Origin: a virus
Direction: 5' to 3' (one strand)
Length of the DNA: 64,000 nt
IMG/VR virus record: IMGVR_UViG_3300049215_000527
Location: 21,270-85,269 of that record
The notes under the pieces were generated by a model that was not told the DNA's origin, searched no databases, and saw only the letters and a list, made by a program, of their open reading frames with translations. A program made the position numbers and the translations under genes. Below, one piece after another: positions 25,516-36,183 of the stretch; positions within the stretch are counted from its first letter, which is position 1; every line of letters starts with the position of its first letter.

Positions 25516-25980
25516 ATGCTCGGTGGCGCATATGAAATGACCTTTGACGCGGCGTCCATTCGCCGCATTGCCGCGCTGGTCTATGCCCAACCTGTCTTCG
25601 AGATGTATTATCGCTCGGCGATGCGGGCATCCGTCAATCGGGTCAATGCCTTGGCGCAGAAGAATGCCCCAGTGGGGGACTACCCCAATGAAAAGAATCA
25701 CACCGGAGGCAATCTACGGCGGGGCATTCGCGGGTTTGTGGACACCCCCTATCGGGGCCGAGTTGGTGTATTGGCGAGTGTCCCGTATGGCGCCCGGCGC
25801 GAGTTCGGCTTCGATGGCAAGACGGATAGCATGGGGCGGTACTACCCAATGGACCCCAAAGACGCGGATAAACGCAGCCACATGATGTATGTTCATCGGG
25901 CGCTAGAAGCGTCCCTGCCCTACATTGCCAGTGCATTCAAGGCATCCACCTCACTCGCTATCCGGAAGATCGTCATGTGA
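25516..25980 (+). CDS. HK97 gp10-like tail component
   Basis: This 154-residue protein carries the family pattern: NAPVGDYPNEKNHTGGNLRR (about residue 51), GRVGVLASVPYGARREFG (about 79), a YYPMDP segment, then a C-terminal helix VHRALEASLPYIASAF. gp10-like proteins act in head-tail or tail completion. The last 30 bases overlap the antisense endonuclease gene. Confidence 0.75.
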   Translation: MLGGAYEMTFDAASIRRIAALVYAQPVFEMYYRSAMRASVNRVNALAQKNAPVGDYPNEKNHTGGNLRRGIRGFVDTPYRGRVGVLASVPYGARREFGFDGKTDSMGRYYPMDPKDADKRSHMMYVHRALEASLPYIASAFKASTSLAIRKIVM

Positions 25981-26913
25981 GAAGAGGGTGCCTTGCGTGG
26001 GTGGGGTGAAAGCGGATGATGTCGTTTGTTGCTCTCGTTGCAACCTCCGCGCTTCCCTTGCCTTAGCAAGGCCCGCAATGCCTTGAGCGCGAAATTGCTC
26101 TCTTTCTTCAGGGGTCATGCGTTCCAAGCGGTGTTTTGCGCCAACACTTCGAGATTGACTCTTGATCCCCCGCTGGCTCTGGGCAACCTTGGCGATAATC
26201 GCTTGACGTTCTTCTTCGGTTCTCTTTGCCCACATCTTTTTAAGAGATTCCGTTTGTTTCTGGCGCGTTTCCTTTGAGACTTTTACTCCCCTTCTCTTCT
26301 CGTAACGTTCCTGTTCCTTCTCGGTTAAAGGTCTCTCGTGCCGACGGGCGTTGCCATCAATTTGCGCTTGCGTTAATCCTCTTGCTTTCATCCGTGCATA
26401 TCCTGCTTGTTGTGCAGGTGTTAATGGCGCGCCTTTACGGCGTTCACGTGAGGCTCGTTCTGCTTCCGTCGGCGCACGTTCTTTACGCATGTCGTAGGCT
26501 TTACGCATATTCTCGGTCACCCGCCCACGCCTCTTACGCGCCGCATCTCTATTGGCTTGCAATGCCTCAGGGGTGAATTGAATGCCGAGGGTACTCTGCG
26601 CAATTGGGGCCATATTGTAGCCGTGATTGCCCGTTTCTTCCTGTTGTTTCTGAAACCAGTAATTCTCCCGTTCAAACAATTGCGAAGGTTCCACTTCCTC
26701 AATGATTTCAAAACGGAAGGATTCCTCACCGTACTTGTTCCAGGCTCTTTGGAGTGCAATGGAATGGTGCGTGCCTGCACGTAAGAGATGGTAATGGTGA
26801 TTTCTGCGTAGCCGAACGTTGACAGCACTTCCCACGTAATATTTGCCACTAGGAACACAGTAAATGCGGTAAATGCCGCTCACGCTGGGGATGTCTGAGT
26901 ATGGCAATGGCAT
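25951..26913 (-). CDS. GIY-YIG homing endonuclease with NUMOD3-like region
   Basis: This 320-residue protein opens with GIYRIYCVPSGKYYVGSA, the GIY-YIG catalytic motif, followed by RRNHHYHLL (conserved Arg region) and a Glu in ERENYWFQ. The middle and C-terminal parts are Arg/Lys/Glu-rich helices, with a NUMOD3-like SKETRQKQTESLKKMW segment typical of DNA-binding in phage homing enzymes. It lies antisense between two tail genes and overlaps the gp10-like gene, a pattern of invasion. It stands about 0.9 kb from the group I intron and may promote its spread. Confidence 0.85.
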   Translation of the reverse strand: MPLPYSDIPSVSGIYRIYCVPSGKYYVGSAVNVRLRRNHHYHLLRAGTHHSIALQRAWNKYGEESFRFEIIEEVEPSQLFERENYWFQKQQEETGNHGYNMAPIAQSTLGIQFTPEALQANRDAARKRRGRVTENMRKAYDMRKERAPTEAERASRERRKGAPLTPAQQAGYARMKARGLTQAQIDGNARRHERPLTEKEQERYEKRRGVKVSKETRQKQTESLKKMWAKRTEEERQAIIAKVAQSQRGIKSQSRSVGAKHRLERMTPEEREQFRAQGIAGLAKAREARRLQREQQTTSSAFTPPTQGTLFSHDDLPDSE

Positions 26914-27059
26914 GGACTTCTAGCTCCTACCAACTAGCTCCTACACACATGCACCGCCAGAGGGAGTAGGAATTCCCCTTTTCAGCGCGGTTCATGAGGC
27001 CACACTTAGACGGCAATCTTACTATACCATTCTTTTGCGAACGGGCAAAAACGGATCTG

Positions 27060-27091
27060 AACGAGGCGGTACTATCTAGTACCGCCTCGTT
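27060..27091. terminator. Large perfect inverted repeat before the tape measure gene
   Basis: A 15-bp stem, AACGAGGCGGTACTA/TAGTACCGCCTCGTT, with only TC between the arms precedes the tape measure gene and follows the antisense endonuclease gene's start. It may terminate transcripts or be a protein-binding palindrome. Confidence 0.5.
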
Positions 27092-27127
27092 GTTACAGGA
27101 GAGGAGCAAGCTACGGATAATTCACTC

Positions 27128-30100
27128 GTGCTTACAGTATTTATCATGGCGCAAAACATGTTGGGCAACACCCTGGCCAAGATTGGGATCGATGCCCAGG
27201 CAGCCATGTCTGGCTCGATGGGGGTGGCGGGATTAGCCACCGCCGCCGTGGTGGGCCTGGGTGCTGGGGTAGCAGCGGTGGGTGTGGCCAGTATCAAGGC
27301 CGCCTCCACCTTCCAAACCCAGATGGCCCGCATCAGTGGCCTCACGGGGTCATCGACGGAGCAGGTCAAATACTACCAACAACAGATCCTCGCCCTCTCG
27401 CCCACCTGGGACATGTCAGCAACCGATGCCGCTAAGGCCCTTTACTTCATCATTAGCGCGGGCTTCAGTGGTTCCAAAGCCATTGATGTGCTGAACTATT
27501 CCGCGAAAAGTGCCACCGCGTCCTTGGCCGATCAGGCCACGGTGGCGGACGCGCTCACGAGTATGCTCAACGCTTACAAAGACTCGAACATTTCCGCTGC
27601 GGAAGCCGCCAATGATCTAACCAAGATCGAGATCTACGGTAAGGCGCAACTGGGGTCATTCGCCTCATCGCTCGGCTTCACGATGGTGACTGCCCATGCT
27701 GCGGGGATCAGCATTTCCGAGGCGTCCGCTGCCGTAGCGGATCTGAGCCAGGTGTCGGGCAACCACGGTATTCGGCGTAGACATGCATGCGCCTTTGGGG
27801 AGCAATCCCCATCGAAGAACTGTTCTGAATTCGGCGAAACCCCCAACTATGCCGCCGCATAAGTGGGCAACGCCGAGCGAACCGCCTCAGTGTTGAGTGC
27901 GGGCGTGTAGAGACTAAGTGAACGGCTCCCTACAGTGTCGTAGGGATGGAGCCATAGTCCGACCTGCATGGGAACATGCAGAGGCCAGCAGAAATGCCTG
28001 GTCCCGCCTTCGGGTGAGTAACAATGTTTGATGCAAAACGAGTTCGACAACCTCGCGCGATCCCTCCTGGATATCAACGCCATCGCCAAAAGGGCTAAGG
28101 CGCAGGGCCTGAACTTCGACGCCAATTCCTTTGCGACGATGACGTTTATCCAGAAGTTACAGTACCTGCAACATATCTCAGGAGCACTATCCAGCAACAT
28201 CAACGACGAAACCTACTCCATGATGAAGAGCACCGACGCCACCCAGAACCAGTTGGCGGTGACGGCGCAGTTGGATCTCCACCTAGATAAGGCCAATTCG
28301 TCTTTCATGAAACTCACCGGGGGCGCGGCGGCCTTCATCCCCGCTGCCATTTTGCTTTCCGGTAAAGCCTCAGAGTACAACATGATCCTGGGGCAGATGC
28401 ATAACCAGACCGATCTGGTCACGGCAGCCTTCCTCAACATGCGTGGCACCTTGGCACAATCGTTAAAGATGCTGGAAATTCGTTTCCAGAACATCTTGAT
28501 TGTGTTGGGCTTACAACTCATCCCCGTCGTCACCAACGTGGCCAAGAGCTTCCTCGGGGCTGTGGATGGGGTCATGGCCTTTGTACAAAGCGCCAATGGC
28601 CTCGAAATTATCAAGCAGGGCCTCATCGGTCTGGCCATTCTGCTCACGGGGGTCGTCGTTCCCGCCATTGTGAGCGCCGTCATGGCGGCGGCGCCGTTCA
28701 CGCTCACCCTCATCGCCGTGGCAACGGTCTGCATTTTCCTAGGCAAAGCCGTCGAGGCCGTCGTCGCGCACTTTGGCGGGATGGATAACATCCTGCGCAT
28801 GGTGCATCCCGTCATTGCTGCCATCGGGCAGGCCTTAGGCATGCTGGGGCGGGACTTGCATAAATCGCTTGCCAATCCCGCCATGCAGCAGGGCCTACAA
28901 CAACTCAAGCAGGCCTTTATTGAACTCCTGCCGACCTTCAAGGCATCGGCGATCTTTGCGGGCATCATCCTGGTCGTTGCCCTCAAGCTCTTCGTCGTCG
29001 CCCTGGACGTGGTGATCAAGATCATCCCTATCGCTGTGCGAATCATCGGCACCATCGCACTCGTCCTGGCGACGGTAGCCGCCGCCTTCACCCAGTTTGT
29101 GACGCACATCCCGCAACTCTGGTCGCAGATGTGGTCTACCATCGGGCGGGCCATCGGCAACTTCTTCTCTGGCCTGGGTACGATGGTGCATAATGGTCTC
29201 GGCAAAGTCGGGGAGTTTTTCGGCGCGGCCTTCGCGGCGCTGGGGCGGGTGATCGATGATTTCGCCACCCTCACCCCGCAAAAGATCGAGACCGCCATTG
29301 GCTATGCCATCGGCTTCCTGATTGCCCTGCCTATTCGGGGCGTGGAGTTGGTGGTGGGCTTTACCCTGGCGGCCATGCGCGCCATCGACCGCTTCGTCGT
29401 GTCGTTGCCTGCCCGTATCGCTGGCATGGCGACCGTGGCCGTCCTGGCCATCGGACGGTTCAAGACGGCGGCCATTCAAACGTTCGTGACATTTGTCACG
29501 AATGCCATCACGACCATTCAACGGCTCATCACCGAGGCCCCCGGCGTGCTGTTGCAGATGGCCATCGCCATGATTACCCGGCTCAAGCAACTGGTCGTTG
29601 ATGGGGCGAAGCAGACGTATGACTTGGGCGTTGCCATCATCAATGAACTCAAGAAACTGCCAGGACAAGCCCTTGCGGTCATCAAGGATTTCATCCAAGG
29701 GATCATCAACGGCATCAAGAATGGCGCGGGCGCAGTGTGGGATGCCATCAAGAACATGGCGGGTGGCATGATCAACGGCTTCAAGAATGCCCTGGGCATT
29801 CACTCGCCCTCCACCATCATGTTCGCGATGGGCACCAACCTCAGTCAAGGCCTCATCAACGGCTTCAAGAGCCTCGATGTGGCGGGAGCATGGCTGGCAC
29901 ACACGGCGGGCCTCACCAATCCGCTCGTCGCACCGGGTCTTGCCACCAGTGGCATCAGTTCGGCGGCGTTGGCGGGGGCAGGGGGGGGTGGCACGGTGGC
30001 TCCCGTCTACAACGTCACCATCCATGCCCTGGATGGCAAAGATGCCGCCAATCAATTTGAGAAGATGATCATCCGACACGAGCAAACCACCTATCGTCGC

Positions 30101-30142
30101 AGCCGCCGCCCCGGTGGCTACAGTGGCGTGAACGCAGGATAG
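27128..30142 (+). CDS. Tape measure protein, split by a group I intron
   Basis: Two exons (27128-27778 and 28031-30142) join in frame to give about 920 residues. Exon 1 begins with the beta strand LTVFIMAQNMLGNTLAKIG, typical of these N-termini, then a Gly/Ala-rich hydrophobic stretch and the TP901-1-like core (SATDAAKALYFIISAGFSG). Exon 2 resumes at MQNEFDNLARSLLDINAIAK and has several hydrophobic segments (LIGLAILLTGVVVPAIV, IGTIALVLATVAAAF) and an Ala/Ile-rich helical rod. The GTG start is chosen to keep the first strand; ATG at 27146 is an alternative. Unspliced mRNA would stop at 27862. Tape measure proteins set tail length and help DNA enter the cell. Confidence 0.8.
27779..28030 (+). 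ncRNA. Group I intron (about 252 nt, no internal ORF)
   Basis: The core segment AATTCGGCGAAACCCC...GGGCAACGCCGAGC matches the P4-P6 strands of IC3-type introns (compare cyanobacterial tRNA-Leu: AATTCAGAGAAACCC...GGGCAATCCTGAGC). GTGTAGAGACTA and CCATAGTCC supply P7. The 5' exon end GGCGT pairs with GCGCC (27789-27793) through a closing U.G pair, forming P1. The 3' exon start ATGCA pairs with TGCAT (27784-27788), forming P10. The intron ends in G at 28030. Length is a multiple of three and splicing restores the tape measure frame. Confidence 0.88.
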
Positions 30143-30146
30143 AACG

Positions 30147-33100
30147 ATGACGAACGCAACCACCCTTCAGTTGGGTTTTTGGCAGCAATCCACCGATCAG
30201 TTTGTGGCACACCCGAATAGTCCCACCGGAGCCATCCTCAACCTCAATGATGGTGTGACCTACACCCTCATGGATAAATCCGGGGGCAAGGGGGAAGGCT
30301 TTGACTGGGGGACATTGAAGCGCGAGGTACTGTCCACGGGCAACCCACGCACGGTGGGCGAGGTCATCACCGTCGCCAACTACCGCGAGAACCGCGAACT
30401 GAAACTCCACCTCTATCTGGGACCAGCGGCAGCCTTTGTCACGCTGGACACGGCGCTGCACAACCTCGTGCAACTCTGTCGGGGCATCACCAAAGAGTAT
30501 CCAGGGGCGTTACAGTTTCAGTATGTGGGCATGGCCACCCCCATCTACTTTGATGTCCTGGAAGCGCACGTCGATGACCACTACCAGGAGTTGATGTGGT
30601 GGCAGGGCGTGGATGACACGATTGAGGTGACGTTCACCGTCAAGCCCTTTGCCCGTGGCGCCCGCCAATGGTTGCAAAACCTCGTCAACAATCCCGGCGC
30701 GGAGACCCCCTCTGGGCCAGGGGTGAGCGTGTTTACGGACACGCTCACCAACACCAATGCCTACCAGGCCACGGCGTACCTCAATGCCGTCGAGACGGAT
30801 ACCCCGTTGCGGCTCTACACGCTGGGGGACAACGCAGGGCAAACCACCGTCGTGGATTTAGGCAGTCAACTGCAAAATGGCACGGTGACGGGCGGCGTCA
30901 CGCTGGGACAATCCGGCGATCAGTTGAACTACACGGCGGCCTTGCTCAATGGCACCACAGGCTATATCACGATGCCCAGCCCTGGCACATTGCCCACGGG
31001 CAACGCTGCATGGAGCCTGGAGGCCCTGGTCAATATCGCCAGTAACCCATCCAGCACGGCCACGGTGGTGGGCATCGGCACGAGTACATCCAGCAAGAGC
31101 GTCGGGCAGATCCTCATCACCTCCTCTGGCGTCCCGCAGGCGGATGTCAACGGCAGTACCGTCTCCGGCACGGCGCTCTCGACGGCCACGTGGCATCATC
31201 TGGTGGCAACGTATGACGGCACAACCTTGAAACTCTACGTCGATGGCAGTAGCGTCGGCACCCCCACCACACCAGGGACGCTCTCCCTCACGGGGGCCTA
31301 TGCTACCATTGGGGTGCGACCCGCTGCCTCGACAGGGGCCTTCTTGCCCGGCACGGTGCAGATGGTGGCGGTGTATAACGCCGCACTCACCTCGACAAGG
31401 GTCACAGCACACTATACGCCACTTTCCTACTCTTACAGCACGCAGGACAAGCTGACCTACCTCGATGTCGTGCTGGCCGATGCACCTGTACGCTACTATC
31501 GCATGGATGAGGCCAGTGGCACGACCTTGCATGACGCGATGGGCAGTGGCAACAATGCCACGACGCATGCCAGCCCCACGCTGGGGGCGACGGGCCTGCT
31601 CACGGGCGACAGTGATACGGCGGTGACGTTTGCGAGTGCCAGTAGTCAATATGCGAGCATGCCCACGACGGGCTTGCCCAGTGGCGCGATGACGGGTGGC
31701 GCAACGCTGGAATGCCTCATCAAATATGTTTCGCAGCCTGCGTCGGGCGATAACGTGATGGTGCATTTTGGCACCCCTGGCAGTGCGGGCGAGGATTTCA
31801 ATATTGCCATCGACGGCACGACGAAGAAGCCGTGGGTATCGATTTGGGGCACGAACTCCCTGGGCAGTGGTGCCCTCAGTAATGCGACGACCTATCACGT
31901 CGTTGGCACCTACGATGGCGCGCAGATGCGCCTGTATGTCAATGGCTCGCTGGTGGCGGGTCCCACGACGGTCTCGGCCAATATCGTGCTGGCCACCGCC
32001 TCCATTGCCTATGGCGACACCGCAAGCACGTATACCTCGGCCACCATGGATGAGGTGGCCATTTACAACTATGCGCTGTCCAGTGCTCGCGTGACGGCGC
32101 ACTATACCGCCGCCACCAATGCGCCATCGACCACCACTAACACCCTCTCGCTGCCTGCTGGGGCGCAAGTAACCTTCGGCAGTCCGGCCTGGACGGGCAT
32201 CAATCAATGGCAGGTGCGGTTCCGCTGGACGGCATCCCTTACGGCCAACTTTTACATCCACTACCTCAATCCCAGTAACTATCTCTTGGTGCAGGCGCAA
32301 AGTAGTAGTTTGAACCTTATCAACGTCGTGGCTGGGGCTAGTACCACCATCGCCACCAATGGTTCAGTCTTTTACGTTCCTGGTATGCAGTATTGGGTGC
32401 AGATCACGCAGTTTCCCTTTCTCCCTCAGGTGCAAGCTGGCCCCTATGCGTTGGGGGTGACCTCAGGCTCGTATGTCCAGGCAACGCTGCTCGCGGATAG
32501 CGCGGGCGCGCCGGGCAATAGTATCCTGACCATTGGTCCCGCCGCCAGCACCGATACGGGATCGGCTTACACGGGTTCTGGGGTGACCTCCTCGCTCGTG
32601 GGGCGTTGCCAGATTGGCGCCGTCGGCGCGGCGCTGGGGCTCGGCGGCAACTTCAGCAACATCAATCAGGTGCAGTTGTTTGGTCCGGGTGGGTGGGGGT
32701 ACAGCAATATCAGCGCGCCGACAGGTCCCAGTAGCGGGGCGTGGGAGACGTATGCCAGCGCCTACAATGCGGGCAACACCTATGGCGGCGGTCCCGTCGT
32801 CTCGTATGGCGCGGGGCGCATCGACTGCGCCCCAGCGGGCACGGTAAATGCCCAGTGGCTCTCTGGCACGGCCGGCAGTAGCACGGCGATGATCCTGACA
32901 GGCATCGCCGCCACGCAAAACCTACCCGTTGGGAGCCAGGCGATTGGCCAAGTCTTTGGCGTGAGTGCCTGGGTCAAAGCGCCGCTCATCGGTGCCAGCG
33001 CTACCGTGACGCTGAGCGTCATCGAGTACAACAGCAGCGGCGCGGTGACGACGAGTGGTAGCGTCGCCACCCACACCGGACCCCTGAGTAGCTATACCCA

Positions 33101-34223
33101 ACTTAGTGGCACCTACACCGTCGCCAATAGCAGCACGACCTATCTCTTGGTGGCCATTACGCTGGCGGACAGCAATGCCGGGGCCTCGGCCAACGCCACG
33201 CTGTGGTGGGATAATGTGCTGGCATGGAATCAAACCGTGACGGGCGCGACGACGATGCCCTGGTGCGATCTGCGCGGCACGTTGGCCCCTGGCACGCTCG
33301 TCCTCTCTGGCCTCTTGGGTGACACCCCCGCCCCCGCCATGCTCAGCCTTGGCGTCAACATCGGCACCACCGCCTGGCCCACGGGGCGCAACGCCAACAT
33401 CTTCGTGGGACGGCGCGCCAAATTCAGCAAGTATGCTTTTCTCGTCGCCAACTATGCGTATAGCATCAATGCGTCCCTGTTGACGCCCACCTTGAGCAGC
33501 ACCAACTATGGTGGCTGGTACCTCTCCTCGGCGGCCTCGTCGACGAGTCAAATCCTGACCTTTCCCAGCATGGCCTTCGACACCATGGGGCACAATATCC
33601 TCGATGGCCAGTACCACGCCTTTGGTCGCATCCAGGTGACGGGGGCCGCCACGGCCAGCGCGGTGGGCGCCAATGCCAGCATCATCTACTCAGGTGCCCT
33701 CTCCGCCGCGCCCTATAGCTATCCCAACCAGTATCCCTTTAGTGCGAATAGCACGTGGTACCAGGCCGATTTGGGCCTCTACTCCACCAACGTGAGTCTG
33801 CCCAGCACGCTGGCCAATCAGAGCAACTACATCCAGCCCTTCATCGGCTGCGACACCAGCAGCAAAACATTCATTGCCAACGTCATGGCCCTCATCCCCG
33901 TCGATGCCGAGTTTTTCGCCCTCTACCTCGCCAACCCCTCGCTGGCCTACACGGGGGGCTGGGTCCACAGTTACCTCGATGGCATCAATCGTAGCGCCAC
34001 CTTTACGGTGGACACAGCGGCGGGGGCCAACCCCGCCAACGCCATCGCCAGCGTCTTTAGTAATGCCTCAGTGACGAGCCTGGGCTATTCGCAGCCCATC
34101 GTTGATCCGACCTTGGCGGGGGGCATCAATCAATTTGGCCTAGTGGCCCAAGATTCGACGGGCAATATCTTGCCCTACACGGTCGAGGTGATCTACTCGC
34201 CGCTGTATGATTTTAGTAGCTAA
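30147..34223 (+). CDS. Large distal-tail protein with two LamG-like domains
   Basis: This 1358-residue protein has an N-terminal ~190 residues resembling distal tail (Dit-like) proteins (NYRENRELKLHLYL, then FDVLEAHVDDHYQELMWWQG). Residues ~270-425 and ~445-655 are two concanavalin/laminin-G-like domains: each ends with a TWHHLVATYDGTTLKLYVDG- or TYHVVGTYDGAQMRLYVNG-type strand pair, then VAVYNAAL or VAIYNYAL. The rest is beta-rich, with further carbohydrate-binding-like segments. It probably sits at the tail tip and binds cell-surface glycans. It starts four bases after the tape measure stop. Confidence 0.72.
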   Translation: MTNATTLQLGFWQQSTDQFVAHPNSPTGAILNLNDGVTYTLMDKSGGKGEGFDWGTLKREVLSTGNPRTVGEVITVANYRENRELKLHLYLGPAAAFVTLDTALHNLVQLCRGITKEYPGALQFQYVGMATPIYFDVLEAHVDDHYQELMWWQGVDDTIEVTFTVKPFARGARQWLQNLVNNPGAETPSGPGVSVFTDTLTNTNAYQATAYLNAVETDTPLRLYTLGDNAGQTTVVDLGSQLQNGTVTGGVTLGQSGDQLNYTAALLNGTTGYITMPSPGTLPTGNAAWSLEALVNIASNPSSTATVVGIGTSTSSKSVGQILITSSGVPQADVNGSTVSGTALSTATWHHLVATYDGTTLKLYVDGSSVGTPTTPGTLSLTGAYATIGVRPAASTGAFLPGTVQMVAVYNAALTSTRVTAHYTPLSYSYSTQDKLTYLDVVLADAPVRYYRMDEASGTTLHDAMGSGNNATTHASPTLGATGLLTGDSDTAVTFASASSQYASMPTTGLPSGAMTGGATLECLIKYVSQPASGDNVMVHFGTPGSAGEDFNIAIDGTTKKPWVSIWGTNSLGSGALSNATTYHVVGTYDGAQMRLYVNGSLVAGPTTVSANIVLATASIAYGDTASTYTSATMDEVAIYNYALSSARVTAHYTAATNAPSTTTNTLSLPAGAQVTFGSPAWTGINQWQVRFRWTASLTANFYIHYLNPSNYLLVQAQSSSLNLINVVAGASTTIATNGSVFYVPGMQYWVQITQFPFLPQVQAGPYALGVTSGSYVQATLLADSAGAPGNSILTIGPAASTDTGSAYTGSGVTSSLVGRCQIGAVGAALGLGGNFSNINQVQLFGPGGWGYSNISAPTGPSSGAWETYASAYNAGNTYGGGPVVSYGAGRIDCAPAGTVNAQWLSGTAGSSTAMILTGIAATQNLPVGSQAIGQVFGVSAWVKAPLIGASATVTLSVIEYNSSGAVTTSGSVATHTGPLSSYTQLSGTYTVANSSTTYLLVAITLADSNAGASANATLWWDNVLAWNQTVTGATTMPWCDLRGTLAPGTLVLSGLLGDTPAPAMLSLGVNIGTTAWPTGRNANIFVGRRAKFSKYAFLVANYAYSINASLLTPTLSSTNYGGWYLSSAASSTSQILTFPSMAFDTMGHNILDGQYHAFGRIQVTGAATASAVGANASIIYSGALSAAPYSYPNQYPFSANSTWYQADLGLYSTNVSLPSTLANQSNYIQPFIGCDTSSKTFIANVMALIPVDAEFFALYLANPSLAYTGGWVHSYLDGINRSATFTVDTAAGANPANAIASVFSNASVTSLGYSQPIVDPTLAGGINQFGLVAQDSTGNILPYTVEVIYSPLYDFSS

Positions 34224-34234
34224 CAGGTGGCCCC

Positions 34235-35737
34235 ATGCCTACGCCCGTGCCCATCAGTGCCTATTTCTATAACCTCGCGCAGACGTTACCCGTCACGGAT
34301 TACGGCGCGCAACTGGAAAATCTGAAGCTCACGACCATCGCCCCTGGGGGCTTTGGCGACTTCACCTGCGATCTCTACGTGCCCAGTACCCAGATCCCCA
34401 ACCAGAACTTTGCCAGCTTCAACAATGTGGCCTTGAACTGCGCGGGGACGTGGATCTTCTTGGGTCGCCTCGATGAGCCAGGGGTGGATCTCGATAAAAC
34501 GTATGGCCCCGTCCTGCATTTGTCGGCGCTAGGGGCCAGTGATGTCCTCAAGGATGATCCCCAAGACACCGCCTATACCAGTCAGACATGGCTACAAATC
34601 ATCACCGATCAACTCTCTGGCCCCACCGGAGCCAGTCACCCCCGCTCCAACTACCTCCCCCTCTCGACGGATACCAGTCTCATTTTGCCCGACAATCCGG
34701 CCAGCACCTATAGCCCCGAATTTAACGCACTCACCATTGAGGATATCTTGAATCAGGGCTGCAACGACCTGGGCGATTACACCTGGGCGGTGTGGAATCA
34801 TCTGCAACAAATTGATGCCCAAGGCTTTCCCAAGTGGCAGTTACAGGTCCATGCCCGCAACTTTGGCCTGACCACACCCTCCATCAATTACCGTGTGACG
34901 CAAGAGCAGATCATTGATTTTGACATTCGTCCCGCCGTCGAGTACAGCTTCAATAGTATCTATCTCGTCTATCGTGACCCCACAACGCAGAACCCCGGCG
35001 CGGTGCAGGTGCAGGATAGCCGCCTCAATAGCAACCGCAGCCAGGGTACGGCACCCTTCCCCTTTCGCCTCATGCGCAAGGACGTGTCGGATGCACTCCT
35101 CACGGCCACGCAGGCCACGACCCTGGCGAATGCGTTGCTCAATCAATACAAGAATGGCTCCTACAAAATCACGATGACGCTGGGTGCCATTAGTGATAAC
35201 AACGGCAGCCCTATCCCACTCGCTACCGTGCGGGCGGATAACAACGTCTTTGTCGATCTCTTGACGCCGCTGGGGCCTACCCTACCCACGGGCATCACCA
35301 AAGATGCGGGCCTGTTCTACATCACCGAGACCGAATACACCGAGACCAAGGGCGAGACGCCGCAGTTGGTGCTGACCTGCGACACCTTCTATGATTCCAG
35401 CGCCTTTCAGTTGGCTCGCATCCAACGGCCTGTGAAGCAAACCTTAGGGGCCAAGACGAAGGGGTCACTGTTGCAACCCGGCATTGCCGAGACGGGGCAG
35501 GTGGGGACCAGTTGGGGCGGCAATGCGCTGAGCACTGACACGTACGAAGAAGGGGTCAACTTTAAGAGTACGCTCAATTCTGCTCCTGCCAGTATTACGC
35601 TCACGGCCACCTCCACCAGTAATGCCAATACGCCTACCGCCGCCAACATTCAAACGACGGGCTTCGAGTTCAAGGTGACGCCTACGGCTAATGGCGCGGG
35701 GCGTTGGTATGGCAGTTACAAAGGGGTAGGGACCTGA
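34235..35737 (+). CDS. Tail hub / tail-associated protein
   Basis: This 500-residue protein starts after an AGGTGG ribosome site. The order (after tape measure and Dit-like protein) and content (YGPVLHLSALGASDVLKDDP, ALTIEDILNQGCNDLGDYTW, then beta-rich domains, then a Ser/Thr/Asn-rich C-terminus) fit a Tal/hub-like protein. No peptidase motif was found. Last base of its stop is the first of the next start (TGATG). Confidence 0.6.
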   Translation: MPTPVPISAYFYNLAQTLPVTDYGAQLENLKLTTIAPGGFGDFTCDLYVPSTQIPNQNFASFNNVALNCAGTWIFLGRLDEPGVDLDKTYGPVLHLSALGASDVLKDDPQDTAYTSQTWLQIITDQLSGPTGASHPRSNYLPLSTDTSLILPDNPASTYSPEFNALTIEDILNQGCNDLGDYTWAVWNHLQQIDAQGFPKWQLQVHARNFGLTTPSINYRVTQEQIIDFDIRPAVEYSFNSIYLVYRDPTTQNPGAVQVQDSRLNSNRSQGTAPFPFRLMRKDVSDALLTATQATTLANALLNQYKNGSYKITMTLGAISDNNGSPIPLATVRADNNVFVDLLTPLGPTLPTGITKDAGLFYITETEYTETKGETPQLVLTCDTFYDSSAFQLARIQRPVKQTLGAKTKGSLLQPGIAETGQVGTSWGGNALSTDTYEEGVNFKSTLNSAPASITLTATSTSNANTPTAANIQTTGFEFKVTPTANGAGRWYGSYKGVGT

Positions 35738-36183
35738 TGCTGACGCATGTAGATCATCTCAATCACACCTTCGACTTCCGCTGCGAACACTGCTATGAGC
35801 ACTCCATCCAACTCCCCATACACCCTGATGCCGGGCATACCACCGTGCGGACTGAGGATGTCTTCATCACCTGCCCCGCCTGCAAAGCAAGGTGGGCAAG
35901 CCAAACGCCCTGCCCCCAGTGCCTGCATCAACCCACAAAAATCCACCCCCCCGCGATTGAGTTGATGCTCTTTGATTACCTCACGGCAATCGACACGGGC
36001 GATGCCGAGGAGCCGGAGAGCCTCGTGGGGACCATCCTGGAAGGAAACAATATCGTGGTGCTCGATGACCGCACGGGGCGGCGCCATCCCCAGCGCCAGC
36101 ACCTCTGTCGTCTTATCCTCTCCCTGCAAGCCCATCCCCACATCGTGGCGGCCCGCGCCGCCGCCCGCGAGGTGACGCCGTGA
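35737..36183 (+). CDS. Zinc-ribbon protein
   Basis: This 148-residue protein has three CxxC pairs, CEHC (about residue 16), CPAC (about 47) and CPQC (about 60), enough for one or two zinc ribbons. The C-terminal half is a mixed domain (IVVLDDRTGRRHPQRQHLCR). It is translationally coupled to both neighbours. Function unknown. Confidence 0.55.
   Translation: MLTHVDHLNHTFDFRCEHCYEHSIQLPIHPDAGHTTVRTEDVFITCPACKARWASQTPCPQCLHQPTKIHPPAIELMLFDYLTAIDTGDAEEPESLVGTILEGNNIVVLDDRTGRRHPQRQHLCRLILSLQAHPHIVAARAAAREVTP

Noticed and set aside
26440-26455. Second parS candidate GTTCACGTGAGGC inside the endonuclease gene
   Set aside because: Only the central core fits; outer bases break symmetry and consensus.
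28213-30163. Two long leftward frames opposite the tape measure gene
   Set aside because: Composition is that of antisense shadows; rightward exon 2 shows tape measure features and context.
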